A DNA stretch of 64,000 nucleotides from Haliclystus octoradiatus (lineage: Eukaryota > Cnidaria > Staurozoa > Stauromedusae > Haliclystidae), in the NCBI GenBank assembly GCA_916610825.1, contig OU744447.1, positions 19,933,563-19,997,562 on the forward strand, given 5' to 3'. The notes under the pieces are model-generated. The model saw only the letters and a list, made by a program, of their open reading frames with translations, was not told where the DNA came from and made no database searches. Below are positions 15,101 to 26,400 of the stretch, in pieces. Each line of letters opens with the position of its first letter. Positions within the stretch are counted from its first letter, which is position 1. The translations under genes and the position numbers were made by a program.

Positions 15101-16416
15101 AGAACTATGACTGTTGCGAAACATGCACTCAAGGTAACAATTTAATCTGAACATCTCATTCAAGAATTGCCCAACAAACAGTTGTATAAGTAGGTAGTCA
15201 TGTGACATGTAATCATATGCCAAGCTTGTTTTTTTAGTCAATGCGACGGGGTTTGCTGGACGTGTTACCTGTTAACAGCCTAGATGGATTAACAGCGGAA
15301 GATTTCCGTTTACTTTTAAATGGTTCTGGAGAAATTAACATACAACAACTCATGGCTTATACATCTTTCAATGATGAAACTGGAGGTATTTAAAAATGCT
15401 ATTTGCTTGATTGCTTACGTCTCTTGTGATTTGTATTTAAAAACTACTGTAATGAAGCTTTATAGTGTATATATTCCACAGTTTTTAATCACTATGCATG
15501 ACTGAATTCCGCATGATTCTAGCTATCTAGAAGTAAACAATGTAATGATGTTTCTTACGTCAATCAAATGTACTTGGCTGCTGTAAAGTTAGAAAAGCCA
15601 TAAGCAATTTTTATAGTTTTTACTACCCATTACCACTAATTTCAACCATTCTTTGTGTCATAGGTGATAGTCAAGATAGATTGACAAAATTTAAACGTTC
15701 GTTTTGGTCTATCGTCAAAGACATGACTATCAAACAACGTCAAGAGCTGGTAAGTTTAAATTTTTTTGAGTCATAATCAAGTACAATCAGGCATGCATAG
15801 CTTTTGAACAATTTTCAATGTATAATTACTGTATAAATATTTTCATTTTTCATTTATTTGTTGACAAGGTTGTATATAATACCGCAGGCGTTGACTCCGT
15901 TACACGGACTTTTGTGTGTTAGCGCTCATCTGGCGATTTTTATTCATAATATGAATGAAAACTGTATTAATGTTTTACCACCAATAAAGCTATCATCCCT
16001 CTTATATATATTTTTCTAATTTTATTTAGTTCAGTTTAAAAAGTTAAGTTTAGTTATAAGAATTTCTCAACAATGTAAACAAGCTGTGGCTCATATTGAC
16101 AACCGAAGCAAAATAAAATTGCACACCCAAGGATTCTTAATATTTCTGCTTCTATCAATTAGAGATTTCACATGTTAAGTTATGTCAATGTGTTGTTTTG
16201 TAGCTCTATTTTTGGACTTCAAGCCCTGCTATGCCCGCAAGCGCGGAAGGATTTCAACCTATGCCGTCAGTAACAGTTAAACCCTCAAACGATCAACAAT
16301 TGCCTACTGCAAACACATGCATCTCACGTTTATACTTGCCTATTTACTCATCCAAAACAATATTGAAAAGTAAACTATTGATGGCTATCAAAACAAGAAC
16401 ATTTGGATTTGTATAA
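156..16416 (+). CDS. UBR5: UBR5-type HECT E3 ubiquitin-protein ligase, C-terminal 16 exons (5' end outside window)
   Basis: Nuclear N-degron and quality-control E3 that forms ubiquitin chains through a HECT thioester. Exons read at GT/AG junctions with phases that all agree: 156-385, 1039-1205, 4911-5054, 5557-5856, 6632-6759, 7192-7383, 8729-8970, 10314-10548, 11725-12059, 12283-12416, 13231-13428, 13690-13774, 14864-15133, 15238-15385, 15664-15749, 16204-16416. They give 1034 codons with no internal stop, against about 2800 aa for the whole vertebrate protein, so roughly the last third is here. Recognition rests on runs such as [70 protein letters not shown] and the C-terminus [10 protein letters not shown]. 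The basic, Arg-rich stretch at 11725-11930 and the acidic stretch near 6640-6710 are the usual low-complexity linkers. The UBR zinc box and UBA lie upstream of the window. Repeats crowd the introns but spare all splice sites. Confidence 0.96.
386..1038 (+). other. UBR5 intron; no gene seen
   Basis: AT-rich intron between the first two exons of the window. Short matches to 1295-1320 and 5170-5195 (CAACAGTCCCACTGAGCTTG) show that a dispersed repeat fragment lies around 797-820. Nothing else is recognisable. Confidence 0.5.
1575..1880. repeat. Degenerate minisatellite built on ATTAGCATAGCATAGCAACAAC
   Basis: At least five imperfect units of about 40-70 bp, each with an 'agcatagcaacaacaac' core followed by 'atcaatgaaagcagcatgg'-like spacers, lie head to tail in the UBR5 intron at 1206-4910. 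The units diverge in length, so it is old or short-lived in register. It sits inside a copy of the unnamed repeat family described at 2055-4440. Confidence 0.7.
2055..4440. repeat. Unnamed dispersed repeat family ('GGTGCTTGGTTGGTGGG' family), copy 1, split by a TIR element
   Basis: The segment 2055-2287 plus 4138-4440 resembles 10830-11585 and 14155-14665. Shared landmarks in order are a GGTGC(A/T)TGG start, AGAAGCTAGGATACC, CACCTGTCACCACCAAG, CAAGCACCAGTCACACTGCTAAGTCA, GTGCAGCAYTGCAC, and near the end AGCTAGCAGGCTAGAC followed by TGACAAC or AATGACTATCAC. Partial pieces occur at 1400-1500, 8337-8420 and 53425-53700. No coding capacity or terminal repeats are evident, so the class is unknown; a SINE or a non-autonomous DNA element are both possible. 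Confidence 0.6.
2288..4137. mobile_element. 1.85 kb DNA transposon-like element with TIRs and 7 bp target duplication
   Basis: Left end CATAGATTATAGAATACAGG and right end its reverse complement form TIRs about 31 bp long (2288-2318 and 4107-4137), flanked on both sides by CTTTAAC (2281-2287 and 4138-4144). A second inverted pair lies inside: CACGTGATCTTGAGCCGACACA-like sequence near 2373-2394 and its complement near 4045-4066. No intact transposase is visible; a minus-strand reading of 3330-3860 is broken by stops and unrecognised. A 7-8 bp duplication and a CA-starting TIR would suit a P-type or hAT-type element, but the superfamily is uncertain. It is nested in the repeat at 2055-4440. Confidence 0.75.
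6233..6372 (+). repeat. tRNA-derived SINE, 5' fragment
   Basis: Matches the head of the SINEs at 7964 and 35877: CTCAGATGGCAGAG (A box), GGCTCAAATCCCCC (B box), then CAGCCTTGACTTTAT and the ATGGCGGA block, after which similarity stops. It lacks the 3' domain. The A box has lost the usual TAGC start, so it is a dead copy in a UBR5 intron. Confidence 0.8.
7743..7876. repeat. Short foldback repeat with 43 bp arms
   Basis: Arms 7743-7785 and 7834-7876 are inverted copies with a few mismatches, both containing TTGTACAATAAATATCA and GCATATA and ending in GTTGTCA/TGACAAC. The 48 bp between reads GGTCTGATGGCCCCGAAACGTTG, which resembles the hairpin near the ends of Penelope-like elements, so this may be a Penelope pseudo-terminal repeat. 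It lies in the UBR5 intron 7384-8728. Confidence 0.6.
7964..8333 (+). mobile_element. tRNA-derived SINE, full-length copy with 9 bp target duplication
   Basis: Starts GGATTAGCTCAGATGGCAGA with a pol III A box and, about 50 bp on, a B box GGTTCAAATCC, so the head derives from a tRNA. A unique body of about 280 bp follows (ATGGCGGATGGAATGG, GCATCGTTGCGCATTGACAA, CTGCAGTGTCGCGGCTGAGA) and a conserved 3' tail GTGGTACGGGTGCC...GGGCGACACC. The flanks repeat ACTACTCAA (7955-7963 and 8334-8342). It is close to the copy at 35877-36250 over its whole length. It is not a tRNA gene: the anticodon arm does not fold as one. Confidence 0.9.
8337..8560. repeat. Fragment of the unnamed repeat family with a (AATC)n-like end
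   Basis: AACCAAGCCCCTTCACACTGATAGTCAGTGG resembles 14225-14270 and 53420-53450. It ends near 8555 in CAATCAATCAATCAA, a short tandem of four bases. No gene is seen. Confidence 0.5.
9300..9600. repeat. Possible Penelope-like element remnant
   Basis: TTTCACGCCAAGGCGATCATCAGG at 9428-9452 is like the hairpin TTTCACGC...GCGATCTTCAG found at the ends of the Penelope-like fragments at 34260 and 41910. It is bracketed by matching TATATATATACTTACTTA tracts (about 9360 and an inverted/shifted copy at 9520). No coding is visible. This is a weak call based on one motif. Confidence 0.3.
9601..10313 (+). other. UBR5 intron remainder; no gene seen
   Basis: No open frame with a recognisable family and no clean repeat boundary. 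CCGCAGCCCCTTCACACTGTC at 10105-10125 echoes the unnamed repeat family. The last bases lead to the acceptor of exon 10314-10548. Confidence 0.4.
10830..11585. repeat. Unnamed repeat family, copy 2, split by a foldback element
   Basis: Segments 10830-10954 and 11305-11585 carry the family landmarks AGAAGCTAGGATACC, CACCTGTCATTACCAAG, GTGCAGCATTGCAC and AGCAGCTAGCAGGCTAGAC, followed by AATAATGACTATCAC. The copy is interrupted at 10954-11304 by a later insertion. Confidence 0.6.
10954..11304. mobile_element. 350 bp foldback (MITE-like) element with ~100 bp inverted arms
   Basis: Left arm about 10954-11060 and right arm about 11200-11304 are imperfect inverted copies: both hold TAACTCAAGGA, TTTATGAC, GTATTAA and TTTTCAACCAATTT in matching order. 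Flanks TTGAACTG (10947-10954) and TTAAACTG (11305-11312) look like an 8 bp target duplication with one change. The centre is AT-rich and non-coding. Non-autonomous; the superfamily is not clear, although an 8 bp duplication is typical of hAT. Confidence 0.75.
11992..12416 (+). other. MLLE (PABC) domain of UBR5, split over two exons
   Basis: The end of exon 11725-12059 and all of exon 12283-12416 encode a peptide-binding MLLE domain: [13 protein letters not shown], then the signature KITGMLLD, then [10 protein letters not shown] and [12 protein letters not shown]. In known MLLE domains KITGMLLE contacts PAM2 motifs of partners such as Paip proteins; here the last Glu is Asp, a conservative change. 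Its position just before the HECT domain is diagnostic of UBR5 and absent from other HECT ligases. Confidence 0.92.
12596..13168. mobile_element. GACGTC-rich element with CCCAGCAAACA-type inverted ends
   Basis: Left end CCCAGCAAACATGGAGGCGT and right end TGTTTTCTGGG are inverted, and both ends contain GGGGACGTC. Flanks ACAGTTAC (12586-12593) and ACAGTCAC (13171-13179 area) might be a worn 8 bp target duplication. The interior has many GACGTC/GGACGT words but no open frame. It sits in the UBR5 intron 12417-13230, ending only about 60 bp before an exon. Confidence 0.5.
13340..16416 (+). other. HECT catalytic domain of UBR5
   Basis: Seven exons from within 13231-13428 to 16416 give a whole HECT domain. 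The N-lobe (E2-binding) includes the [16 protein letters not shown] and [15 protein letters not shown] blocks; the C-lobe ends in [19 protein letters not shown]. The thioester cysteine codon is at 16318-16320, 32 codons including Cys before the stop, the family's usual spacing. The stop codon directly follows FGFV, the expected C-terminus. The catalytic apparatus looks intact, so this is a working gene rather than a pseudogene. Confidence 0.94.
13775..14863 (+). other. UBR5 intron with unnamed repeat copy 3
   Basis: 13775-14150 is AT-rich with nothing recognised. From 14155 to about 14665 a third copy of the unnamed family is seen: GGTGCTTGGTTGGTGGGAGT, GGCAGCTAAGCTGTTTCC, GAACCAAGCACCGTCACACTG, and TAGCAGGCTAGCACATG near 14455. 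CATTCGTTCGTTAG at 14200 is a short tandem. Unlike copies 1 and 2 it has no nested insertion. Confidence 0.55.
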
Positions 16417-17449
16417 TTTATTCCATCATCATAAATTAAAATATATTATATCCAATGTTTATAAGTTATCCAGAATATACACATTGTAATCCATTATGTG
16501 AATATTTGATATCATTATAATGAATTATAAATTTATTGGTGTTGTTTGATATTTTATGTATAACTGAAAGAATTACTTTATTAGCTTCATAATAATACAG
16601 TCATGAAGATGACGAAGAGCAACACACTCAAATTTGTGTTAAATAATTATTATAAAAAGCTTATGCTGCATTTGTTTTTATTTCGATATGTAATTTGTTG
16701 TATCTGTCTATACAAATAGATTTATGTCAACGAATGTGCATTGTGCAATTGTCGTTTGCCTTTCTTTTGAGTTAAACATTTAATTATTTAATGCGATCTC
16801 TTGCTCTTGTGAAAGGCCCTGTGAATACAGAAGCATTATTATTAGCCATTGTATGACCATCCTCATAATGCCAGCCTGTTTATCACGTCAGTCATGTGAA
16901 AAACGTTTTTGTAAAATTTATCAGGTTTCTGGATAAGTGATGATGATGATGTTGTAAGGTCAGTAAAGGTCACTCGACTTTGTCTAAAACGTACGCATTC
17001 TTTTGAAATTAGCCTCTGTTGGGAGACTACCTCTCTATAGTGACCAGTGTTTTTCAGCTCCTTGTAGCGTACTCCACTTCAAAATCTGCAGGACGATGAT
17101 TCAAGTCCTTTTGCATATATATTTATTTCAATCGTGATAATATTTACGAAAAACTTTACAGATTATCTGGATCTTTATTTCGGAGATAATGTCAATGATT
17201 TTAATTTTATATATATATTCCTGTAGCTAGCTTGGCTAGCTTGTGTGCTCTTCACAATTTCAATTTCAATACATCTCAAAACATTCTCATGAAATTTCAG
17301 CTTATTGAGTCATGGTCACTAGTTACCAACCCCTTGACTGCTTGTGATTGCTTGCAACAAGATGGCCGGCGAACCTACAGAAAGTGGTGGCTAATTTAGT
17401 ACTTTTAATCGTGTTTTGAATCAGTTTCATTGGACTAAGCACTGTCAAA
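16417..17449 (+). other. UBR5 3' UTR and intergenic region with SMNDC1 promoter/5' UTR
   Basis: About 1 kb between the UBR5 stop and the SMNDC1 start, both genes on the plus strand. I see no exact AATAAA shortly after the UBR5 stop, so its poly(A) site is undefined. CTACCTCTCTATAGTGACC near 17026 matches a word at 63312 and is probably a mariner-type repeat fragment. The SMNDC1 5' UTR should lie in the last few hundred bases; no TATA box is convincing. Confidence 0.5.
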
Positions 17450-20400
17450 ATGGCTGAAAATGCAGAACTTCTCGCCAGTATCGAAAGCTATAAGGCCCAA
17501 CTGCAACAGGTTAGTTTATAATCGTTTTGATGTGAACGCAGTGATGGATTGTGATTTATGATTTGTGAGTGCAGAGTGTGTAACTAAACTTCAATTTCAA
17601 CTTGTGTTTGTATTGCTATTCCTTGCGGGATAATGATGAGCCATACGGAGGCATCATCCGACGGCTCTAATCGCCCTTTACTTGTTAGTGTTGTCTTTTG
17701 TAGGCTAATATAATGACATGTCAGAAAGAGGCGCCATTACCAGACTGCAGAGTTGCTGTCTGAGCTGCGGCTTCGCTAAAATCTTAGCAAAATAACAAGA
17801 ATTTCAATATTGATCTGTTCCCTTTCTGGCCGCACATTTTTTCTTGTTTTTACTATTTACTATACGTTTTTAACTAAATCCAGCCGCAGAACAGGGGGAA
17901 AATAAGAAAAAGTGCTTCCAGCCGCACAAAATATGATTTGAAAATAAACTAATCTCACACTCACACCTGACTGCATTGTTGCGCGGATGATATTTTGTAT
18001 TTTAAAGAAGATTTAGTACCAATTCAAGAAAAATGCGCGGGAATATATTCCCCTCGCACGACAAAAAATGCAGTCTGGCACTCACACAGATTACAAACTC
18101 TGCCGTTTGGGCACCAACCATCGACTCTACACGTCCTAACTGACTTCTTTACGGGTCAAAGGGAAGTCTTAAAGAGTGTATAATTTAATATAGGCCATGT
18201 TGTTTTGTTTTTGGTGGTGTATTAAGTGTTGATATCTGATGATGTGTATGTTATGGTTTGACTGAACGAGTGTGGTTTCTGTAGCATTTGTTGTTGATTG
18301 TTATCATTGTAAGTAGCTGCTAATGTAACAATATCTAAGGAGATGATCTGATGTAATGAAGTGATTGAAGAAAGAACATGTTTCATTTGTATAAAAGATT
18401 CGTTTTCGTTAAATTCTGTCTCTCTCACACCAACCCTATAATTTAAGTCTTATAAGCTAACATGCCAATTATGGGAACACGTGAGAGACAACAGAGTTTA
18501 TTTCTTAGATACATTAAACATGTCAAGTTTCTAAATAAATGAGTTCCTGTACTGATGGAAAAAGAGTGAGACACAAAATCGTCACTATATGGCTGCATTT
18601 GTGGAGGAGTAATGATTGCGCAAAACAAAACACAAGAACATCATATACAAATAGAAAATTTTTCTCTATCCAAAGAAGCAAACTCCTAATATCCTGCATA
18701 TACACTTTAATGAAAGAATAATAGAAAGACGTCATACTAAAGTATATCAAGCAATATAGTTCTTAAAAGTTATTATTTTATTTATGTTACTGTCGTCCAA
18801 CTGAAATTGATTGAGCCTCAAGAGATGAATTTATTATCGAGTAATAGGCAAAGAAAAAGACACACTTTTATGAAAAGAATAGGCCCTAGAGGCTAACATT
18901 ACATTTATCACCAGGGTTTCACAACTACGTTTTGATTTTCTTAATAATACATTATTATCATTACTAACAAATTAATATTTTTTAGGTTGAAGCAGCTTTG
19001 ATGATAGATGACGAAAATGAAGAATTGCAGAAACTAAAAACTGATCTGGAGGTGAGCTTATCTGATATTTCCTTTTTGATTAAACTTGTTAGTCTGCTTT
19101 TCAGTCTAGTTTACATACATACATGCTATTGGGCAATTCCATGTAAGGTGAAACCAAAGCGTCAAAATTAAACCAATGATTTGAGCAAAAATATGACAAC
19201 TAATATCAAATATAATGCTTCTAGGTTACTAATCTATTTTTCATTAAGAAATTATATTATTAATGTCGAGAAAATGAATGTTTTTTATCATGCGTCGTAA
19301 TGGCCGCCCTAAAATTCTATGAATAACAAAATAATCAAAATTCAAAATTTTGCGCTCGCTTCGCATTATCTGAATACAAAGTTTATATAAATCAGTGTTA
19401 TAGTCCTTGTTTTACACTATCCAATAATTAGAATTAACAGAATGAGTGTCTTTTATCCCCAAACATCAGAAATGTTTCGTGATCTTCGACCGCTCGTAAG
19501 TGGGTCACGAGAAAGTCATAAAAGCTTTGTTTACACTTCAACGCGACACTTCAGCGAAGAATCCTTTCATATGCAAAGTAGATTAGGGCTAATTAGCATA
19601 TTTGGTGGGAAATTTCTTCCTTGTTGCCAAAGTCATTAATTTAATCTTGATGACCCACTTACAGAGAGTTTGCTACGGCCAGTTTTTTAATAACGCAAGA
19701 ATCGGCAGCTCAAACAAAATACCGCAGTGAAAACAGAATCAAAGATACCGCGTGACCGCTTGCACGTGTGTTGGACACCTTAACACCACGGTTAATTTTA
19801 ACGTCGCTGTTGTTGAAATCAGCCGATGATATTGCACAATATTTGTCGCTTTTGGGGTGGAGGGAAAACAAAAGTTATTGTCGTTGTTTAGAAATGTTAT
19901 GATTCCTTACAGCATTTTGAACAATTATATCAGTCAATCTACATTCAATGATGATTAGAGATTCGAATTACACTCAGAAAAACTTAGATTATCGCATAAT
20001 ATTTGTGTTTAACAAGAAAATGTCGATGCTCATAATAAGCTGCTTCGTAGCTGTAAGTGGATCACAAAACGTGTGTAAGTGGTTCACATCGTAACTTCGT
20101 TGATTTTTCCAAGTTGAATGAAGGAATTTAATAAATTCGATTTTGTACCTAAGCTATCATGTCTAAAGAAAACGATGACTGGGAAATTTTATCAATTTGC
20201 GTTAAGAATTCACAGAAGTTTTATGTTTTTCGTGTCTGATTGGGGAACATGGCCGAGTGCGATAAGTGGGTCACGACTCTTCAACTCATTCAAATTTACT
20301 TAATTTTTCATATCTGTTGAATTATTTTGAATAATAATGTTCCTCTTATCAATCTTAACAACTGTTAACAAAAATGAAGCCAAATGTTAAAATAATTTCA

Positions 20401-23400
20401 AAGCCCTGAAAGAACAAACTCTCCGACTTGTAAGTGGGTCACGATGGAATTGCCCTATTCTTGTAATTTTTATGCCTGTAATCTTTAACATCAGTAAGAT
20501 TGAAAATTGCACAGCAAGCGGCCAATGTCAAACTTTTCTCTGAAAAATATGGTGCTGAACTAAATAATTAATTGTGAAGCATTCCGAGGCCAAATCATAT
20601 GCAAGGGTAACCATATAGTCTGACTAAAAGGTTTTATCTTCCGCAAACCTACAATCAGGGTGTCACAAAGTGCGGGACGCGGGAAGTATGTTTCCAGAAG
20701 GCCAGCACCAATTCCGAAGGATTCAAATTTTAGAATGGTTTTTACAAAATTTCGTTGTTGTTTATTATTTAATATTATTAAATTTTGGATTTTATGATTT
20801 TATAAGGAGTTAATGTAATCAAACTTCAGAATCTATTTCAAAGGTTTTTATGACTGTTCTTCGGAAATATTTAGAGTCATTTGCGTGAGTGAGCAATGCT
20901 TGACTAACAGGTTGAGAGATTGACTAACAAAGAGATTGTTTTCGACCACATTAAATAATGAATTTTATTTTCAATTTTTTAACTTGAAAGCTAACCTGAA
21001 AAATGTAACAAGGCTATATCATCCATCAATGCAGTACCAGTTTTGATATTGGTTAGATAAAATACATTTTTCTCGCTTTTTTGTCGGTCTGGCAAAATAA
21101 GAAAAAGAATCAAAAGCCTTGAAGTCTCTACCATGATTATAAAAACATTGTCGCAGATAAATAAAAATAAAATCGATCCAAAAGATTTTGGGAATTGATG
21201 GCTATAATTTAAACGTAGTTTAAGCAGCAAATATATCTTACAACCTACAAAATCGAGCTCCAAAGCAGGTGTTGACCTATATACCAAAATATCGGGTTGA
21301 CCTTAATTTAATGTTTTTCTGTTAGGCGAAAAATTTTCTGAAGGTTGGCTGTTTTTCATCCAGGATCCCGGAAGGCTAGAAACTTTGTGACACCCTGCCT
21401 ACAATTTTATTGCCAAATGTTTGAGAAATCTTAATTATATCAAAACATAAATTTGAAAAACTGATCACTATTTGCACTTTTAAAGGTTAGATTGGGATTT
21501 CATTATCTTGATTTTTTTAATAATTATGAATTTTATGTGCTCAAATTTTGCCTTTTTACTTTTTAATTTTTTCGCCTTCTACAGACCAGGTTGCCGGACT
21601 TTTGTTGGGCCGTGATTGCCATACAATGTGTGTTTGTATTCATATTCATTTTAGTGATTTCTGGGAGACGCTAGTGAAGCCTGGATATCTATGCTTTCTA
21701 TATTTCCTCACAAATATCTTCACAAACGATTGCATGTGCACAGTTGATGGAATACTGTAAGCCATGTATTAATTCAACTGTTCAGCTTGATTACTTTTCC
21801 TTTTCAGGAAGTTATTGCCTTGACAAATGATCTTCTTGGAGCTAAACCGGTAAGTCCAAGAATCATCATATTACACTAACCAATTGTTTCATAATTCAGG
21901 TGTATTACCTTTGATGATTTCCAAACTGTCTATTGCACCATTACTTTTGCAGGGAACATTTAAAATATTATTTATAATTAACAGACTTTATTGATCAAAG
22001 GCGTGGTGAATATGGGCTGATAATGACCGAGGTCCGCCGAGGTCATTATGCCGATATTCATCATGCCTGAGACTTAGCTTGATTACTGACCAATTAGTTT
22101 CACAGCATTTTGCTAAAATTTTCCAACTTCTTTTGAACAAGATTTAAAATTTGCTATCTATTTTCAAATTATATATCTAGTGTTCATATTATTATTTTCC
22201 TGGTTAGTCGAGATATGTTTTATATGTACCAATTTAATTAGTTTGTAACTTGAAATGGTAATATTTTCTTTATAAATTCTTTAAAACCTTTTGTTATACC
22301 AAGTAATTTATTAGGTTGTAATAATAAGCAACATGAAAGATATTTTTACGCGTATGATATGTATGTCGATGTATGTCTGTCTGTATCAACTGTATTCGAG
22401 ATTCACGCTTCTCATAGTAAACGTATCAATCCATACTTTCCGTGGGGTATCTTATAATTTTTTGCGCCAACATAGGCCATGTTTTATGTTCATATCTTTA
22501 TATTCCTTCAATTGACGGCCCGAAGCGTATTTTTTTCGTAGGATTTCTCTTGCGGCTCCATAGAAAGAACGAATCACATTCTCATTTTCGTCACGCTTCG
22601 TATTTCACACCCGACTGACATTCAGTTCTATTGTTTATTTATCAATTGGGCTATTTCCGCTATTCTATTATTGAAGGGATCATGCATTTATCTTTCCTCA
22701 TTCATTTAAAGGGTTGAATCCAATGATTTGTTTATGATTGTATTTGTAGTAGATTATACTAAATACAATGTAATAGAGAATGAAATTCAAAATGATTTTT
22801 TTTATTCGAAAATTTATTAATTCAATGTTTTCATATCTTAATTCAAAGTTGATATCGCCTAGTGCAGTCGCTCTGTTTTGTTTACATCGTTTTGTAATTC
22901 AGAACGTTCGTCGCTCCGGTTTGTTTACATCGTTTTGTAATTCAAAACCTATTCAAAACCAACGTTCGAATCATTTGCCATGCAACTTGACACCTACATA
23001 ATATACTCATGATCTACGACTATGTGTTGCCTCCTGATCTTTTGTTATCATTTGTTTGGATGGGAAGCAATCGGCAAAATCCGATTAATCGACTGGTTGT
23101 TACGACTGATCGGCGGCAAACTAATCGGCATCGATTATCGGTAAATTTCATCATCGTCCCACCCCTAATACAGATGTCTGCAATTATATAATGGACTGTT
23201 ATACATGTTACTGGAGACATTAAATAAAAGTTATGTAACATAACCTTCAGCTGTATTTATTAATTTTCTTTCAATCATTCTTAATGTAAGAAATTGACTT
23301 TGTCAATCAATTCTCAAATATTTATTTACTGTATAAAATTTTCAACAATGAGAATGCCCATAATAAATGATGATGATAAAAAATGCGTTTGCAGTGCGGT

Positions 23401-26400
23401 ATGTACTTTATCCGCTAATACTATACAGTAACATAAAAATGATTTATTTTACAGGATAGATATTCGAAGAACGATTTGATTTAACTAAATTATTAATTAT
23501 GTTATACAGCTATTTATGCAATTCAGAGAAAAACAGCAATTATATTGCTATTCATAACGCAACATAAACATTTTAAGGATATTTTAAATATTTCAGCAAT
23601 TCATCAGATCTTAGATATGAGCGTGAGCGGTATTAGTATTATGAGCGTAGTTATATTCAATTTGTTTAAAAGTGGCCTATAAATGACCGCATGGCCATGG
23701 CCTGAGTGATGCCTCGGAAAAGAAACTCAAATCTTAGTCAAACTTCATCTAATCAGACTCAATAAAAATTTGGCGTGTGGTTCACAGTCCTTGGTGTTGT
23801 TAAATCTAAGTTTATGGAACACTTTAAAGCCATTTTTAGATGGAAATTTTGGAAAAAAGTACTTTTATATTATCTTTGTTATCTTCTTATTTTGTTATGT
23901 TACGAAGAATAATATAATCTCTATATAAATACATCAGATTTTATTCAAATAATTTCATGGTTCGTGTTAAGATGCAAATTAATTGTCAATCTACTATATC
24001 AATCACTATTCGAAGTACAATTGCATTATTTTTCAACTTCTAGCAATTAAATTTTCTGTTTTTTTTTTATATTTAAATTTCACCCAGCGGTGCGGGTACA
24101 CTTCACTAGTGTTTATATAAACACCTTTCTGTTTTTATATCTATTTAAATTAAAAGTGAAACGCCGACAGAAAGTGTGTGATTCAGGTTAAGATTTCGTG
24201 GAATACTTCAGTTTCTTTTTTTCTCTAAGGCTACCACACCCTCCCCAAAAGAAGAAAGTAAAGAAGATGAACCAAATACAGATGAATTGCTTGGGACAAC
24301 TGTTCCGGTCACAGGAAACAGCTCTGGGACACAACCGGTAGAAGATACATTCTGCCAATGGAAGCAAGGAGATAAATGCCAAGCAGCGTGGAGCAAAGAG
24401 GGAAGGTCTGTGTCCCATTAAAAAGAAGCAATATATATACCATACTTCTACATGAAACTTTTCTTATTGCAAATACTTAAGGGACTTTCGTTGTTTGTCT
24501 ATTGGATGGAAATTGTTCAGATGTTTCAAAAAGCTTCATATTTATATCTCAATTGATCATACCTCTGCTGCTGTAGGATAGCACTGTCTGTCTTTATTGT
24601 GTAACTGTGAACATATATTTTGAGTTCTGTTTGTTTGTTTGTTTTAACTGAGAAGAATGTGAAAGAGATGTGGTCTTTGTTTTTATTAGATATTATGATG
24701 CAATCGTGTTGAGTTTTAATGAAGATCCAACAATGTGCAATGTGAAATTTGATGTTTATGACCAAATTGAAGCTGTCAAAGTAAGTCTTCGCTAAAGTAA
24801 ATGTGGTCTCTCAGCATATTCCATTTCTAACAAATTATCAATCAAACAGCTATCACACAGCTTGACACTTGCCTTCTTCTTTTTTGATGTATCCCAAACT
24901 AGGCCTGCCTCAAAAACTATGTACATATCATTATTGAAAAACACATACATGCCTATGAAATCAGATAAGCAATTACTGCCTGTGAGGTAATTGACATTTG
25001 AAATTGCAGCAGTGGTGGTATTTTGTATAGGGAATACTACATCTGCATAGGCAGGCATGATACTGTTCATAGAGCAAACTGATAATTTGAGGAGATCCAA
25101 TTATGAATCAGATTGTATTTGTCTGATAATCACGGTTTGATATAGCATATAACATTAAAGTTGGGGAACGATTCCCCATCATTGTTGTCATGCATATTCC
25201 AACAAAAAAATCTTACGAACTGCAAACTTCGATTTTTACGATAGCGTTTAAGTAATTTGCGGATACGAAAATGTAAGACTCATATTTTATTTTTCATATT
25301 TTTCTAATGATTTTAGCTATCATCCAGCATTCTGCCTTTTGCTTCTGGTAATTTCCTAACCGTCCACAAACTAGGTTTCCAGGTTTTGGACTTTGTTGGA
25401 CCCTGTTGTCATGTATTGAAAATACCTGATAAGACTGATTAATCAATAAATATTCACATCAAACCTTTGTAATCGTTATTATTAATTTCATTATTTCGCA
25501 GCATTCTTATCCTTCAAACAGGATTTTAATTAAAATATTTCTAAATCAATTCAGAAAAAGTTTGTATTGCACTAGTTACATATTATTTATTTTTTTGCTA
25601 TAGATTTCATCTTTACAATCAAGAGATGCAAACAGTGGGAAACGAAAATTTGGTGAAACTCAAGATGCGAAACCAATGAAGTTATCAAAGTATGGATGCC
25701 AATATACTAGATAATTATTAATATAGGTTATCAATAGTAATAGCCTAATATGTTTTCAGATGAAGCGATGGTGACTCATGCTGAAAACATTATTCTATCC
25801 TCGGTAACAGTTATTGCAGGTCATGAATGATGGGTCGGAAACTGTTCCTAAAGGATGGTATGAAATGTGTAATGTGTATGTTATTTGTACAGTGGGATCT
25901 ACTTATATTAATAATACTGTCTGTTTATATATCACAATATTTCTATATTTCGATATTTCGATATTTCTGTGTCTGTCCGCGACTTATGTACGTCTTACTG
26001 GCGATATAATACGGATAATCCGTTGTCGGGAAATTATGCAAACATTTGTGTCGAGATAACCGTGTACAGTAACAAATTTGTTGTATGAAAAGTATGGGTC
26101 TATGACGTTGTTTTAAAATAATATGCTTCATCTGATATTTTATTTGATGTCATTGCATTAAAAAATTCAGAGATTTTGAAAAATTTCATAGGTCGATAAT
26201 CTAGCGGGCAGCCAAATCGAATTCAAATTGAAATCCCCAAAACAAAAATATTTTGCTTTGAATTTAAAAGCTGCGTGTAAATTGTTTGAACAAGTGAAAC
26301 TTGAAACTAAATCAGTTTTATGATAATTAAAACAATACGAAATACTGAATTACATTGAATTACCAGTATAACTAGGCCAGACAAAATATGTTTTGAAATC

